A stretch of DNA of 64,000 nt from Paenibacillus sp. Soil522 (GTDB lineage: Bacteria; Bacillota; Bacilli; Paenibacillales; Paenibacillaceae). The notes under the pieces are model-generated. The model was not told the DNA's origin, made no database searches, and saw nothing but the letters and a program-made list of their open reading frames with translations. Position 1 is the first letter of the stretch; each line of letters begins with the position of its first letter. Below, piece after piece: positions 46,992 to 55,492 of this stretch. Made by a program: the position numbers and the translations under genes. The DNA is taken from positions 124,001 to 188,000 of the forward strand of contig NZ_LMRV01000055.1 in assembly GCF_001428245.1 (NCBI RefSeq). The letters are read 5' to 3'.

Positions 46992-48266
46992 GTGGCCCAA
47001 TTCGAAAGAGGGCAGCTGCAGCGTATTCGTCTGCATGTGCTGCCTACAAAACGATTTAAAACGTTTGCTATTTCCTTATTTGCGGGACTTACTCTTGATG
47101 AAGCAACGGTAACTCCGGTTGCGCTTATCCCGTTCGTTCTGAGAAGAGGCACAGCGAATTTGCCGGAAACAATCGCTTTCCGTGAGAAGCTGGATGATTT
47201 ATATGGAGCAGGCTTTGGTTTCGACGTGTATAAAAGAGGCGATTCCCAAATCGTTCAATTCCGCATGGATGTCATAAATGATGAATTTGTTTCGTCGAAC
47301 ACTCCGCTCCTTGCAGAATCGCTTCGCTTCCTGGGAGATGTGCTTACCGATCCGTTGTTAGACAATAATGGTTTCCACCATAAATATGTGGATGCAGAGA
47401 AAACGACGCTTAAGAAGAGGCTGGAGGCGATCGTGAACGATAAGATACGGTATGCCGCTGAGCGATGCCTGGAAGAGATGTGCGCGGATGAGCCTTACCG
47501 TCTTCATCCGCTTGGCAAGCTGGCAGACATCGATGCGATCACACCTTCGTCGTTGTATGCAAATTACGAGCAGTGGTTGGATAACGCCGCGCTTGATTTA
47601 TATGTAGTTGGCGATACGACGCTGGAGGAAGTTACTGAGCTCGTAACGAAAGCCTTTAAGCTAAAGGAAGGCGCGCCATCTGTTTATTCGGTTCCAAATG
47701 TGCAGCATCCTGTTAAAGAAGTGAAAACCGTTACGGAGCGAATGGAGGTTAGTCAGGGCAAGCTGAATTTGGGTCTTCGTACCGGAGTAGGCTATGAAGA
47801 TGACGCTTATCCGGCTGTTTTGATGTATAACGGCATTTTGGGCGGATACCCTCATTCGAAGCTTTTTTTGAACGTGCGCGAGAAGGAAAGCTTAGCGTAT
47901 TATGCCTCATCACGGCTTGACGGTCATAAAGGTCTTTGCACGATTCAATCCGGCATAGAGTTTGCGAATTACGACCGTGCGGTTGTCATTATTAAGGAGC
48001 AGCTTGAAAGCATGCGCCAAGGCCAGCTTTCGGAGCTGGAGCTGAATCAAACGAAGGCGATGATTTCTAATCACCTCCGTGAGCTTCAGGATTCCGCCTA
48101 TGAGATGATCGCCTATGATTTCAATAGCGTACTTACCGGGAAGCAGCGAAGCGCAGAGCAGCTGCTTGAGCAGGTTCAGGCGGTTACCGCTGAGGATATC
48201 GTAAAGGTTGCGGCTCGCGTGCAGCTGGATACGATTTACTTTTTGCGTGATCGAAAGGAGGCATAA
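46992..48266 (+). CDS. ymfF: M16-family peptidase-like protein YmfF (zinc motif missing)
   Basis: A 424-residue M16 (insulinase/pitrilysin) fold protein. The region where HxxEH is expected reads LRRGTANLPETIAFREKLDDLYG, so the zinc ligands are absent and the protein is probably non-catalytic. The C-terminal half keeps an ILGGYPHSKLFLNVREKESLAYYA signature near residue 300. It is followed three bases later by ymfH, which has the full motif; such pairs act as heterodimers in other M16 systems. GTG 46992 with AAAGGAG seven bases upstream is chosen over ATG 46974. Substrate unknown. Confidence 0.88.
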   Translation: MAQFERGQLQRIRLHVLPTKRFKTFAISLFAGLTLDEATVTPVALIPFVLRRGTANLPETIAFREKLDDLYGAGFGFDVYKRGDSQIVQFRMDVINDEFVSSNTPLLAESLRFLGDVLTDPLLDNNGFHHKYVDAEKTTLKKRLEAIVNDKIRYAAERCLEEMCADEPYRLHPLGKLADIDAITPSSLYANYEQWLDNAALDLYVVGDTTLEEVTELVTKAFKLKEGAPSVYSVPNVQHPVKEVKTVTERMEVSQGKLNLGLRTGVGYEDDAYPAVLMYNGILGGYPHSKLFLNVREKESLAYYASSRLDGHKGLCTIQSGIEFANYDRAVVIIKEQLESMRQGQLSELELNQTKAMISNHLRELQDSAYEMIAYDFNSVLTGKQRSAEQLLEQVQAVTAEDIVKVAARVQLDTIYFLRDRKEA

Positions 48267-48269
48267 CGA

Positions 48270-49556
48270 ATGCAAACCCTTAGCTATCCAAACGTGCAGG
48301 AAACGTTATATCGGGAAGTTCTTGATAACGGTCTTGAGGTTATCGTGCTGCCGAAGGAAGGCTTTAATAAAACCTATGCGACATTTTCCACGAAATATGG
48401 CTCGGTCGACAACCGGTTTTCGGTCGGCAATCAGCCTCCGGCGAAAGTGCCTGACGGCATAGCCCATTTCTTGGAGCATAAAATGTTCGAAGAGCCTACG
48501 GGCGACATTTTTGCCGTATTTGCATCTCAGGGAGCGTCAGCGAATGCGTTTACGAGCTTCGACAGAACGGTTTATTTGTTTTCGGCGACGGAGCAAATTA
48601 ACAAGAACTTGGAGACGCTCATCAATTTCGTTCAAAACCCTTATTTTACGGATACAAACGTAGAGAAAGAAAAAGGAATTATCGAACAAGAAATTAATAT
48701 GTACCGTGACAATGCCGATTGGAGAGTTTATTTCGGTCTGATTGATGCGCTTTATCACGAGCATCCGGTGCATATCGATATCGCCGGTACGGTGGAATCC
48801 ATCAGACAAATCGACAAGGAAACCCTTTACCGCTGCTACGAGACGTTTTATCATCCATCTAATATGCTGTTGTTTATCGTCGGCAGCGTAAATGCTGAGG
48901 AAGTGTTTCAGCTTGTACGCGAGAATCAAAACGGAAAATCGTTTGAGCCTCAAGGTCCGATAGAGCGTTTTTTTGAGAAGGAGCCTGAATCCGTAAAGAT
49001 TAAACGCAAGGTGACGGAGCTGCCTGTGTCATTGCCTAAGTGCATGCTCGGCTTAAAAGAAAAGAAGACGGGTCTAAGCGGCGAAGCCCTACTTCGTCAA
49101 GAAGTGACGACGAAGCTGATGTTGGAGGCTCTAATTGGTCCTAGCTCCAAGCTTTATCAACAGCTTTATGAAAATGATCTGATCTCGGATTCCTTCGGAC
49201 ACGAATACAATTCGAGCACCGGCTATGCCTTCTCGGTTATTGGCGGCGATACTCCTAACCCGGATGAGCTCATCAAGCAAATACGAACGTCTGTAGAAGG
49301 ACTATTGGCCAGAGGAATCGAACCAACCGCGTTCGAGAGATCCAAACGAAAAAAAATCGGCGGATATTTACGCATGCTAAACTCCCCAGAAGCGATTGCC
49401 GGCGAATTTACGAAATATCGGTTCCGTGACAGCGATATGTTCGATGTGCTCGATTTCTATGAAAAATGTACGCTTGACGAGGTAAACGAGCGGCTGCGCG
49501 AGCATTTCGATTTTGACCAGCTTGCAGTATCGATTGTGGAACAGCCGTCAAAATGA
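48270..49556 (+). CDS. ymfH: M16-family zinc peptidase YmfH
   Basis: The active partner of the M16 pair, 428 residues. The inverted zinc motif HFLEHKMFE is present near residue 66, with the distal glutamate region EQEINMYRDNADWR near 140. The C-terminal half has LIGPSSKLYQQLYENDLI near 290. ATG 48270 lies behind AAAGGAGG at the end of ymfF; its stop overlaps the SDR start. With YmfF it probably makes a two-subunit protease processing a peptide; similar pairs process bacteriocins or signals in some genomes, but no precursor is seen nearby. Confidence 0.9.
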   Translation: MQTLSYPNVQETLYREVLDNGLEVIVLPKEGFNKTYATFSTKYGSVDNRFSVGNQPPAKVPDGIAHFLEHKMFEEPTGDIFAVFASQGASANAFTSFDRTVYLFSATEQINKNLETLINFVQNPYFTDTNVEKEKGIIEQEINMYRDNADWRVYFGLIDALYHEHPVHIDIAGTVESIRQIDKETLYRCYETFYHPSNMLLFIVGSVNAEEVFQLVRENQNGKSFEPQGPIERFFEKEPESVKIKRKVTELPVSLPKCMLGLKEKKTGLSGEALLRQEVTTKLMLEALIGPSSKLYQQLYENDLISDSFGHEYNSSTGYAFSVIGGDTPNPDELIKQIRTSVEGLLARGIEPTAFERSKRKKIGGYLRMLNSPEAIAGEFTKYRFRDSDMFDVLDFYEKCTLDEVNERLREHFDFDQLAVSIVEQPSK

Positions 49557-50299
49557 AGACGCTCCAGCAAATGACGGTGCTTATTACCGGGGGAGGCCGC
49601 GGTATCGGGGCAGCCATTGCCAAACGATTTGCGGCTGAGGGTTTAAATATCGTCATACATTATTTGCAATCGCATGAAACGGCTAACGAGACGGCACGTA
49701 CGTGCATGGCTCTTGGGGCAAACGTATTAACAATCTCTGCGGATTTACGCTCGAAGGAGCAGCTCGAGCGGATGCGGGAGAAGCTGGAGAGCCATAACAT
49801 GCTTCCGGATATATTGGTTAACAATGGCGGTATCTCGCACTACGGCATGCTGATGGATGTGTCGGAGGAAGAATGGGATGAAGTGATGGCCGTTAACCTG
49901 AAGGGAATGTTTCTTTGCTCGCAGCTATTTATGCCTAATATGATTGCACAGCGTTATGGCCGAATTATTAATGTTTCTTCTATTTGGGGAATGTCGGGAG
50001 CATCCTGCGAAGTGCTTTATTCTACAACCAAGGGCGGCATGAACGCTTTTACGAAGGCGCTGGCGAAGGAGCTGGCGCCGACGGGCGTTACCGTCAACGC
50101 CGTTGCCCCAGGAGCTGTTGACACGGAAATGATGGACGGGTTTAATGCGGAGGAGAAGGCTGCGATGCAGCAGGAAATTCCAGTCGGACGATTCGGCTCC
50201 ACTGATGAAATCGCTTCGCTTGTTTATTTTCTGGCGCTGCCGGAGTCATCCTACATTACGGGGCAAATCATCAGCCCTAACGGCGGTTGGCATACTTAA
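49553..50299 (+). CDS. ymfI: Short-chain dehydrogenase/reductase YmfI (FabG-like)
   Basis: A 248-residue classical SDR with the NAD(P) motif TGGGRGIGAAIAK near residue 11, NNGGIS near 90 (usual NNAG), the catalytic Ser in NVSSIWG near 142 and YSTTK near 155. The sequence is close to 3-oxoacyl-ACP reductases, and the family end GQIISPNGGWHT fits. It overlaps ymfH by four bases, so it is in the same unit. Substrate unknown; a moonlighting fatty-acid or polyketide reductase activity is possible. Confidence 0.88.
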   Translation: MKTLQQMTVLITGGGRGIGAAIAKRFAAEGLNIVIHYLQSHETANETARTCMALGANVLTISADLRSKEQLERMREKLESHNMLPDILVNNGGISHYGMLMDVSEEEWDEVMAVNLKGMFLCSQLFMPNMIAQRYGRIINVSSIWGMSGASCEVLYSTTKGGMNAFTKALAKELAPTGVTVNAVAPGAVDTEMMDGFNAEEKAAMQQEIPVGRFGSTDEIASLVYFLALPESSYITGQIISPNGGWHT

Positions 50300-50351
50300 T
50301 TTCGCTTAATTTCGAGACTGCCTTTTTTACGGACAAGTCTTTTGGCTTTTT

Positions 50352-50381
50352 GCATAATCAGAGCGGCATTTACACATGATA
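50352..50381 (+). promoter_or_regulatory. SigG-type forespore promoter of ymfJ
   Basis: GCATA (50352-50356), an 18-base spacer and CATGATA (50375-50381) satisfy the SigG consensus (GHATR, 18, CATNHTA) at every position. It lies in the gap between the SDR gene and ymfJ. Confidence 0.65.
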
Positions 50382-50426
50382 GAACTGTTGATGATTCTTT
50401 TCTATACCTGTAGGAGGCGAAGAAAC

Positions 50427-50678
50427 ATGTCAACTGTCCTTACTAATTTTGCAACATGGAAGCATTTTTTGGCAGACCGAGTATCGCATGCGAAAAAGAT
50501 GGGGATGACGGAAGAAACAATTTCATCTTTAGCTTACGAAATCGGTTCCTTTCTCGAAGAGAAGGTCGATCCGAAAAATGAGGAAGAACGCGTGTTGAAG
50601 GAGCTATGGGATGTTGGTGACGAGAGTGAACGCAAAGCGCTTTCATGCATGATGGTCAAGCTCGTCCAAAATTCTTAA
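50427..50678 (+). CDS. ymfJ: DUF3243 family protein YmfJ
   Basis: An 83-residue, mostly helical soluble protein of family DUF3243. Visible features are the conserved WKHFLADRVSHAKKMGM, an EEKVDPKNEEERVLKELW segment and LWDVGDESERKALSCMMVKL. ATG 50427 follows AGGAGG. It sits between the SDR gene and ymfK exactly as in Bacillus. A SigG-like promoter directly upstream suggests forespore expression. The function is unknown. A hairpin terminator follows. Confidence 0.85.
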   Translation: MSTVLTNFATWKHFLADRVSHAKKMGMTEETISSLAYEIGSFLEEKVDPKNEEERVLKELWDVGDESERKALSCMMVKLVQNS

Positions 50679-50735
50679 CTGCCACCGTACGGAGACGATA
50701 TTTTCGTCAACAGAAGCAGAAGCAGAAGCAGGAGA

Positions 50736-50756
50736 GCCTCCCACTAGGAGGCTTTT
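50736..50756 (+). terminator. Terminator of ymfJ
   Basis: GCCTCC (50736-50741) pairs with GGAGGC (50747-50752), loop CACTA, then TTTT; the stem can extend outward with interruptions. A short CAGAAG tandem repeat (three copies from 50711) precedes it. Confidence 0.8.
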
Positions 50757-50874
50757 CTGCAATGTTTCTTTTTAGGTTGCAGGATTGTGACGAAAATTGT
50801 AGAATTATGTTTTATGACGAACATATCCATCATTTACATACTTCTATATCAACAGGTTTAGGACGGTGACAGTT

Positions 50875-51642
50875 TTGGAATCAAAACAGTGGTACATGGA
50901 ATACAAAATACATAAGAACCGCCCGGGTTTACTCGGAGATATCGCCTCATTGCTAGGTATGCTTGAGGTTAATATTATGACCATTAACGGCGTTGAGGAT
51001 CGGACACGGGGGATGCTCCTTCAGACCAATGACGACGAGAAGATTGAGTTGCTTGGTAAAATGCTGCAAAAGGTTGATAATATTACAGTAAATAAACTGA
51101 GAACGCCAACAATCGTCGATATATTGGCGGTTCGTCATGGACGTTATATCGAGCGCGATTCTGACGACCGCAAAACATTCCGCTTTACGCGCGATGAGCT
51201 TGGTATTTTGGTCGACTTTTTAGGCGAAGTGTTTAAGCGTGACGGTAACCAGGTTATAGGATTACGGGGGATGCCTCGAGTGGGTAAGACGGAATCTATC
51301 ATTGCAGGCAGCGTATGCTCAAACAAGCGATGGACATTTGTGTCCTCTACTTTGCTTCGCCAAACGGTTAGAAGTCAGCTTTCTGATGACGAGATGCAGC
51401 CAAACAATATTTTTATTATTGACGGAATCGTAAGCACCATTCGCTCGAATGAGAAGCATTATGGCTTGCTGCAGGAAATTATGGCCATGCCATCGACGAA
51501 AGTGATTGAACACCCGGATATATTCATTAGGGAATCTAATTTCGATTATAGCCATTTTGACATTATTGTTGAATTACGCAATACGCCAGATGAGGAAATA
51601 TCGTATGAATCTTTCACAGCAAACTATACAGACGATTTCTAA
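50875..51642 (+). CDS. ymfK: DUF3388 protein YmfK with ACT-like and P-loop parts
   Basis: A 255-residue protein of family DUF3388, syntenic with Bacillus ymfK. Residues about 3-75 look like an ACT domain (NRPGLLGDIASLLGMLEVNI). A P-loop-like GMPRVGKTES follows near residue 140, then VSSTLLRQTVRSQL and IIDGIVSTIR, as in a small NTPase. TTG 50875 with GGTGA five bases upstream matches the expected N-terminus; GTG 50866 is an alternative. The combination suggests ligand-regulated NTP binding; the biological role is unknown. Confidence 0.85.
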   Translation: MESKQWYMEYKIHKNRPGLLGDIASLLGMLEVNIMTINGVEDRTRGMLLQTNDDEKIELLGKMLQKVDNITVNKLRTPTIVDILAVRHGRYIERDSDDRKTFRFTRDELGILVDFLGEVFKRDGNQVIGLRGMPRVGKTESIIAGSVCSNKRWTFVSSTLLRQTVRSQLSDDEMQPNNIFIIDGIVSTIRSNEKHYGLLQEIMAMPSTKVIEHPDIFIRESNFDYSHFDIIVELRNTPDEEISYESFTANYTDDF

Positions 51643-51660
51643 TCGGAAGGAGGCCGTCTC

Positions 51661-52635
51661 ATGTCTGATTTAGGTGAATTGCTTCGTAAAGCGAGGGACC
51701 AGCGCGGCTTAACGCTAGATGATATTCAAGAAACAACGAAAATAAGAAAACGGTACTTGGAAGCAATCGAGAGTGGAGACCACAGGGTTTTGCCCGGTCC
51801 ATTTTATGTTCGGGCATTTGTGAAAAATTACTCAGAAGCTGTAGGGCTGGATCCTGAAGAAGTGCTTCGTTTGTATCAGCATGAGGTGCCTGCTCCACCG
51901 GTTGAACAAATTTCAGAGCCTATTGTGGCAAGATCGCCACGTCGGGTGAAGTCACAATCGTCAGAGAGACTTGGCAAAATCGGTTTCAATGTCATGATGT
52001 GGTCCTTTCTTATTTTGATCGTTGTCGTCATATGGGTTTATGTCATCAATAGCGACACAAACGATCCTAAACAGGTTGATAATAGCACGGATATTACGGA
52101 AGCCTCCGAACCGCCGGTAATCGATACGGAGGATAATGTCACAGGTACAGGGAACGTAAGCACGCCGACTGCCCCGCCCGTTTCTCCTACACCAACTGAA
52201 GCGCCGACTACCGTTACTTTCGGAAGCAAGGTGGGAAAGGCTGACCAATATGATATTGGACCAGCAGGCACCATCCATAAGGTTGAAGTTAAAGTAGCTG
52301 GCGGAAGAAGCTGGCTGGAGGTTCGCTCGGGCAGCAATACAGGAGAGAAGCTTTACTCGGCAAATGCAGAGGACGGAACTGTCGAATCCTATGATCTTAC
52401 CGAACCAATCTACATTAATGTGGGCAGATCCGATCTGACGGAAATAAAAGTGGATGGCGTGCTTGTGCCGGACGGCGATCGGGCGGGCTCCAAAAAACTG
52501 CTGCTTAAGCCCGTTAGCGGTGGAACTCCGGCAGTCGACGGAACCACAGGTACCGAGGCAGGTACAGAAACAGGCACTGAATCAGGCACTGAATCAGGTA
52601 CCGGGGCTGGCGCCGATCAGGTGAAAACTGAATAA
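51661..52635 (+). CDS. rodZ: RodZ-like cytoskeletal membrane protein (YmfM)
   Basis: A 324-residue protein with an N-terminal Xre-type helix-turn-helix domain (about 3-70, LRKARDQRGLTLDDIQETTKI). A basic stretch, one membrane segment (about 107-127), a Thr/Pro-rich linker and a beta-rich DUF4115 domain (about 178-275) follow. That layout is RodZ, which links MreB to the membrane and supports rod shape. The C-terminus is a low-complexity tail with TGTE/SGTE units (52544-52610). ATG follows GGAAGGAGG. Bacillus ymfM occupies the same place. Confidence 0.9.
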   Translation: MSDLGELLRKARDQRGLTLDDIQETTKIRKRYLEAIESGDHRVLPGPFYVRAFVKNYSEAVGLDPEEVLRLYQHEVPAPPVEQISEPIVARSPRRVKSQSSERLGKIGFNVMMWSFLILIVVVIWVYVINSDTNDPKQVDNSTDITEASEPPVIDTEDNVTGTGNVSTPTAPPVSPTPTEAPTTVTFGSKVGKADQYDIGPAGTIHKVEVKVAGGRSWLEVRSGSNTGEKLYSANAEDGTVESYDLTEPIYINVGRSDLTEIKVDGVLVPDGDRAGSKKLLLKPVSGGTPAVDGTTGTEAGTETGTESGTESGTGAGADQVKTE

Positions 52636-52665
52636 TGATTACAGTAACAAAGGAGAGGTTTTTAA

Positions 52666-53160
52666 ATGGCTTCAGAAAATGCTTTTGATATCGTATCTAA
52701 GGTAGACATGCAAGAATTAGCGAACGCGATTAAGCAAGCGGAGCGTGAGATTGAAACGCGCTTTGACTTTAAAGGCAGCAAGAGCTCTATCGCACTTGAG
52801 AAGGAAGAGCTCGTAGTCGCTTCAGACGATGATTATAAGCTAAAAAACGTTCTTGATATATTATTGTCCAAAATGGTAAAACGAGGCGTTCCGATCAAAA
52901 ACTTGGATTACGGAAAAATTGAAGGCGCATCGGGCAATACCGTTCGTCAGCGTATTAAGCTAAGACAAGGCATAGAGCAGGATGTTTCGAAGAAAATCAA
53001 TATTTTAATCCGCGATTCGAAGCTGAAGGTAAAGAGCTTAATTCAAGGCGATCAGATAAGAGTATCAGGTAAAAGTCTTGACGATTTGCAAGCGGTTATG
53101 AAGCTGCTTAGAGAAGCAGACTTGCCTGTTGAGCTTCAATTTACTAATTATCGCTCATAA
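52666..53160 (+). CDS. YajQ family nucleotide-binding protein
   Basis: A 164-residue protein of the YajQ/UPF0234 family with two alpha/beta repeats. Recognisable parts are [16 protein letters not shown] at the start, [15 protein letters not shown] near residue 30 and [15 protein letters not shown] near 85. The C-terminal [17 protein letters not shown] counterpart reads [15 protein letters not shown]. Members have been reported to bind nucleotides including cyclic di-GMP in some bacteria. The gene lies 30 bases after rodZ and ends with a strong terminator. B. subtilis has yitK, a related protein, at another place. Confidence 0.93.
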   Translation: MASENAFDIVSKVDMQELANAIKQAEREIETRFDFKGSKSSIALEKEELVVASDDDYKLKNVLDILLSKMVKRGVPIKNLDYGKIEGASGNTVRQRIKLRQGIEQDVSKKINILIRDSKLKVKSLIQGDQIRVSGKSLDDLQAVMKLLREADLPVELQFTNYRS

Positions 53161-53171
53161 TAATAATAATG

Positions 53172-53216
53172 AAGCTTCGTTTCATCGGAATTCGATAAAC
53201 GGGGCTTTTCGTTTTT
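53172..53216 (+). terminator. Terminator of yajQ
   Basis: AAGCTTCGTTT plus ATCG pair with CGAT plus AAACGGGGCTT (one bulge, two G-T pairs, loop GAATT), followed by a T-rich stretch to 53216. Confidence 0.85.
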
Positions 53217-53254
53217 GCTGCAGCCGCAGTTCCAAAATGAGGCTTTAGCCGCTT

Positions 53255-53283
53255 TTGACACGTGTATTAGCATGTATTATACT
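53255..53283 (+). promoter_or_regulatory. Near-perfect SigA promoter of the pgsA leader
   Basis: TTGACA (53255-53260) and TATACT (53278-53283) are 17 bases apart. The transcript would start near 53290 and carry the 47-codon ORF and pgsA. Confidence 0.85.
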
Positions 53284-53323
53284 TGGTTAGATAGCTTCAG
53301 GGAAGGATCTGGAGGATACATAG

Positions 53324-53467
53324 ATGAGAGAGAGAACAAATGCATTAACTCAAGGTTGCTTAGCTAGTGATCCGCAACTGGAAATAAAATCCGGTTTTAT
53401 TCTCAAACAAAGGGTTCCCGTAACGCACACCAATGAGTTAGATCGATCTAAGGAGGGAATTGCGTGA
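53324..53467 (+). CDS. 47-residue ORF translationally coupled to pgsA, function unknown
   Basis: ATG 53324 is preceded by TGGAGGA about seven bases upstream, right after a strong promoter, and the frame stays open for 47 codons. Its TGA overlaps the pgsA GTG start (GTGA). The product is hydrophilic, with a Cys near residue 12 and mixed charge, with no membrane segment or known motif. The layout suggests an upstream ORF that couples or regulates pgsA translation, or a small protein. I do not recognise it. Codon use is unremarkable, and it is too short to judge coding potential firmly. Confidence 0.5.
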   Translation: MRERTNALTQGCLASDPQLEIKSGFILKQRVPVTHTNELDRSKEGIA

Positions 53468-54039
53468 ATCTGGCGAACCGCATTACACTTGCCAGAATAT
53501 TTTTGGTGCCGGTTATTATGTTTTTTCTGCTTATTAAAGTGGATTTGGGGTCGTTCAGCATCTCGGACTTCTCCATTACATACAATCAAATCGCAGCGGC
53601 ACTCATTTTTATTGTGGCGGCAAGTACAGACGGATTAGATGGCTACATTGCGCGTAAGAACAAAATCGTAACGAACCTCGGCAAGCTGCTCGACCCTTTG
53701 GCGGATAAGCTGCTTGTAGCTGCTGTTCTTATTTCGCTTGTTGAAATGGACAAGGTGAATGCTTTGATTGCGATTGTTATCATTAGCCGAGAATTCGCAG
53801 TAACGGGTCTCCGTCAGGTAGCGCTTCTTGAAGGCTCCGTAATGGCTGCCAGCAAATGGGGAAAATGGAAGACGGCTATTCAAATTACAATGATTATCGC
53901 GCTATTGATCAACAATTTTCCTTTCAATTTCATTGACTTTCCTTTCGATGTTGTCGCTAGCTGGGCGGCAGCCATCATTACAGTTTACTCAGGTATCGAT
54001 TATTTCGTAAAGAACAAGCATTTGATTCCGGTAGAATAA
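53464..54039 (+). CDS. pgsA: CDP-diacylglycerol-glycerol-3-phosphate 3-phosphatidyltransferase
   Basis: PgsA makes phosphatidylglycerol phosphate, the committed step to phosphatidylglycerol, using the product of CdsA. The 191-residue membrane protein has the complete CDP-alcohol phosphotransferase motif (DG-x2-AR-x8-G-x3-D-x3-D) at about residues 60-82, with the sequence DGYIAR followed by GKLLDPLAD, and several membrane helices. Translation starts at GTG 53464 after AAGGAGGG, overlapping the stop of the upstream ORF. A hairpin terminator follows. Confidence 0.96.
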   Translation: MNLANRITLARIFLVPVIMFFLLIKVDLGSFSISDFSITYNQIAAALIFIVAASTDGLDGYIARKNKIVTNLGKLLDPLADKLLVAAVLISLVEMDKVNALIAIVIISREFAVTGLRQVALLEGSVMAASKWGKWKTAIQITMIIALLINNFPFNFIDFPFDVVASWAAAIITVYSGIDYFVKNKHLIPVE

Positions 54040-54043
54040 CTTC

Positions 54044-54077
54044 AAAGCATCTTTCCTTTAAACGGAGAGATGCTTTT
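54044..54077 (+). terminator. Hairpin terminator after pgsA
   Basis: A 13-base stem (54044-54056 with 54064-54076, one G-T pair) and seven-base loop with a short T run. cinA starts 54 bases later. Confidence 0.7.
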
Positions 54078-54130
54078 GTATATTTGCTTACGGTCAAACT
54101 TACTTTTGAAGTCGGAGGGAAACCAGTATT

Positions 54131-55381
54131 ATGAAAGCAGAAATCATCGCGGTCGGAACGGAGCTGCTGCTCGGCCAAATCGTAAATACGAATGCACAAT
54201 TTTTGTCACAGAAGCTTGCTGGATTAGGTGTCGACGTTTATTTTCAAACGGTTGTCGGAGACAATTCCGAGCGGCTGCGGCAAGCGATTGAAATCGGGAG
54301 AAGCCGGGCGGATTTACTAGTCTTTACGGGGGGACTCGGACCGACACAGGATGATCTTACGAAGGATGTATTAGCTGATTATTTGAAGCGTAAGCTCATT
54401 ATTCATGAGCCTTCGATGGCTCAAATCGAGGAAATGTTCAGCTCCCGCGGCATTCATATGGCCCTGAGCAACCGCCGGCAGGCGTTAATGATCGAAGGCG
54501 GTGATCCGCTCGAAAATACGACGGGCCTAGCCGTAGGCAACGGCTTATCCGTAGACGGTACGCTGTATTTGCTTCTTCCAGGGCCGCCGCGCGAAATGAA
54601 GCCGATGATGGATGGCGCCGGCGAGGTTTGGCTTCGTTCTGTGCTTGGTGAGACAAAGCCGCTTTATTCGCGAATACTGAAATTCGCCGGGATCGGAGAA
54701 TCGAACCTTGAAGCGAAGCTGCTTGATTTGATCGACGGTCAGGTTGACCCAACGATTGCCCCTTACGCGAAGGAGGGCGAGGTTTCCATTCGGGTATCCA
54801 CCAAAGCAGGCACACCTGATGAAGCGGGTCAGAAAATCGATAAAACGCTCGAGAAAATCAAGGAACGTGTCGGCGAGCATTTATACGCACAGCAGGATAT
54901 CCCGATCGAAGAAGAGGTTGTACACCTGCTGAGAGCCTCAAGGCGCAAGCTGGCGAGCGCGGAAAGCTGCAGCGGGGGTTTGCTTGCCGAGCTTATTACA
55001 AACGTTCCTGGAAGCAGTGGAGAGTATGTAGGAGGGGTTGTTACCTACACCAATATAATGAAGCATCATTTGCTTAGCATTCCGATGACGCAGCTTGAGG
55101 GGGAAGGTACGCCCGGCGCCATTAGCGATTCGACTGCCGCATTGATGGCGGAGCGGGTCAGAGAGCTTGCGGACGCTGATTTTGGCGTTTCTTTGACAGG
55201 AGTTGCGGGACCGTCAGAATCCGAGGGCAAGCCTGTTGGGCTTGTTTATGTAGGTATCGCAGAGCGCGGCAAGAAGGCCGTCGTGCATACCTTGAACTTA
55301 AGCGGAGGCAGAAGCATGATTAGGCTGCGTGCAGTCAAGGTTGCTTTATATCGTCTGTGGCTGGCGCTGCAAGGGCGTTAA
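54131..55381 (+). CDS. cinA: CinA family nicotinamide-nucleotide amidohydrolase / competence-damage protein
   Basis: A 416-residue two-domain protein: an N-terminal MoaB/MoeA-like domain (about 1-170, with VGTELLLGQIVNTN, FTGGLGPTQDDLTK and LLPGPPREM) and a C-terminal CinA amidohydrolase domain (about 255-415, with ASAESCSGGLLAELITNVPG and TGVAGPSESEGKPVGLVY). CinA hydrolyses NMN and is coexpressed with recA in competence in many Gram-positives. It precedes recA here, as in Bacillus and Streptococcus. ATG 54131 with GGAGGG upstream. A terminator and the recA control region follow. Confidence 0.95.
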   Translation: MKAEIIAVGTELLLGQIVNTNAQFLSQKLAGLGVDVYFQTVVGDNSERLRQAIEIGRSRADLLVFTGGLGPTQDDLTKDVLADYLKRKLIIHEPSMAQIEEMFSSRGIHMALSNRRQALMIEGGDPLENTTGLAVGNGLSVDGTLYLLLPGPPREMKPMMDGAGEVWLRSVLGETKPLYSRILKFAGIGESNLEAKLLDLIDGQVDPTIAPYAKEGEVSIRVSTKAGTPDEAGQKIDKTLEKIKERVGEHLYAQQDIPIEEEVVHLLRASRRKLASAESCSGGLLAELITNVPGSSGEYVGGVVTYTNIMKHHLLSIPMTQLEGEGTPGAISDSTAALMAERVRELADADFGVSLTGVAGPSESEGKPVGLVYVGIAERGKKAVVHTLNLSGGRSMIRLRAVKVALYRLWLALQGR

Positions 55382-55444
55382 GGAATCGAAATCGGATGGC
55401 TGAAGTCTGCCGTTTCTGAGGAAATTCGATAAAATAAATAATAT

Positions 55445-55473
55445 TTGTCAAATGTCGACTTTCAAGCTATAAT
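55445..55473 (+). promoter_or_regulatory. Consensus SigA promoter P1 between cinA and recA
   Basis: TTGTCA (55445-55450) and TATAAT (55468-55473) are 17 bases apart. Transcription would start near 55480, only about 13 bases before a terminator hairpin. Confidence 0.65.
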
Positions 55474-55482
55474 TAATTATAG
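55467..55482 (+). promoter_or_regulatory. 16-base perfect palindrome over the -10 and start of P1
   Basis: CTATAATTAATTATAG is fully self-complementary and covers the -10 element and the expected start point, where a repressor dimer would block transcription. It is AT-rich, so chance is possible. Confidence 0.45.
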
Positions 55483-55492
55483 TTACCGGAAG

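Noticed and set aside
50711..50730. CAGAAG tandem repeat as a regulatory element
   Set aside because: Three short copies in a terminator region; too little to support any function.
50645..50869. 74-codon plus-strand frame between ymfJ and ymfK
   Set aside because: It crosses the ymfJ terminator and a CAGAAG tandem repeat and has no ribosome site.
52544..52610. Repeat array in the rodZ 3' end as a separate element
   Set aside because: It is in frame and encodes a low-complexity TGTE/SGTE tail of the RodZ-like protein.
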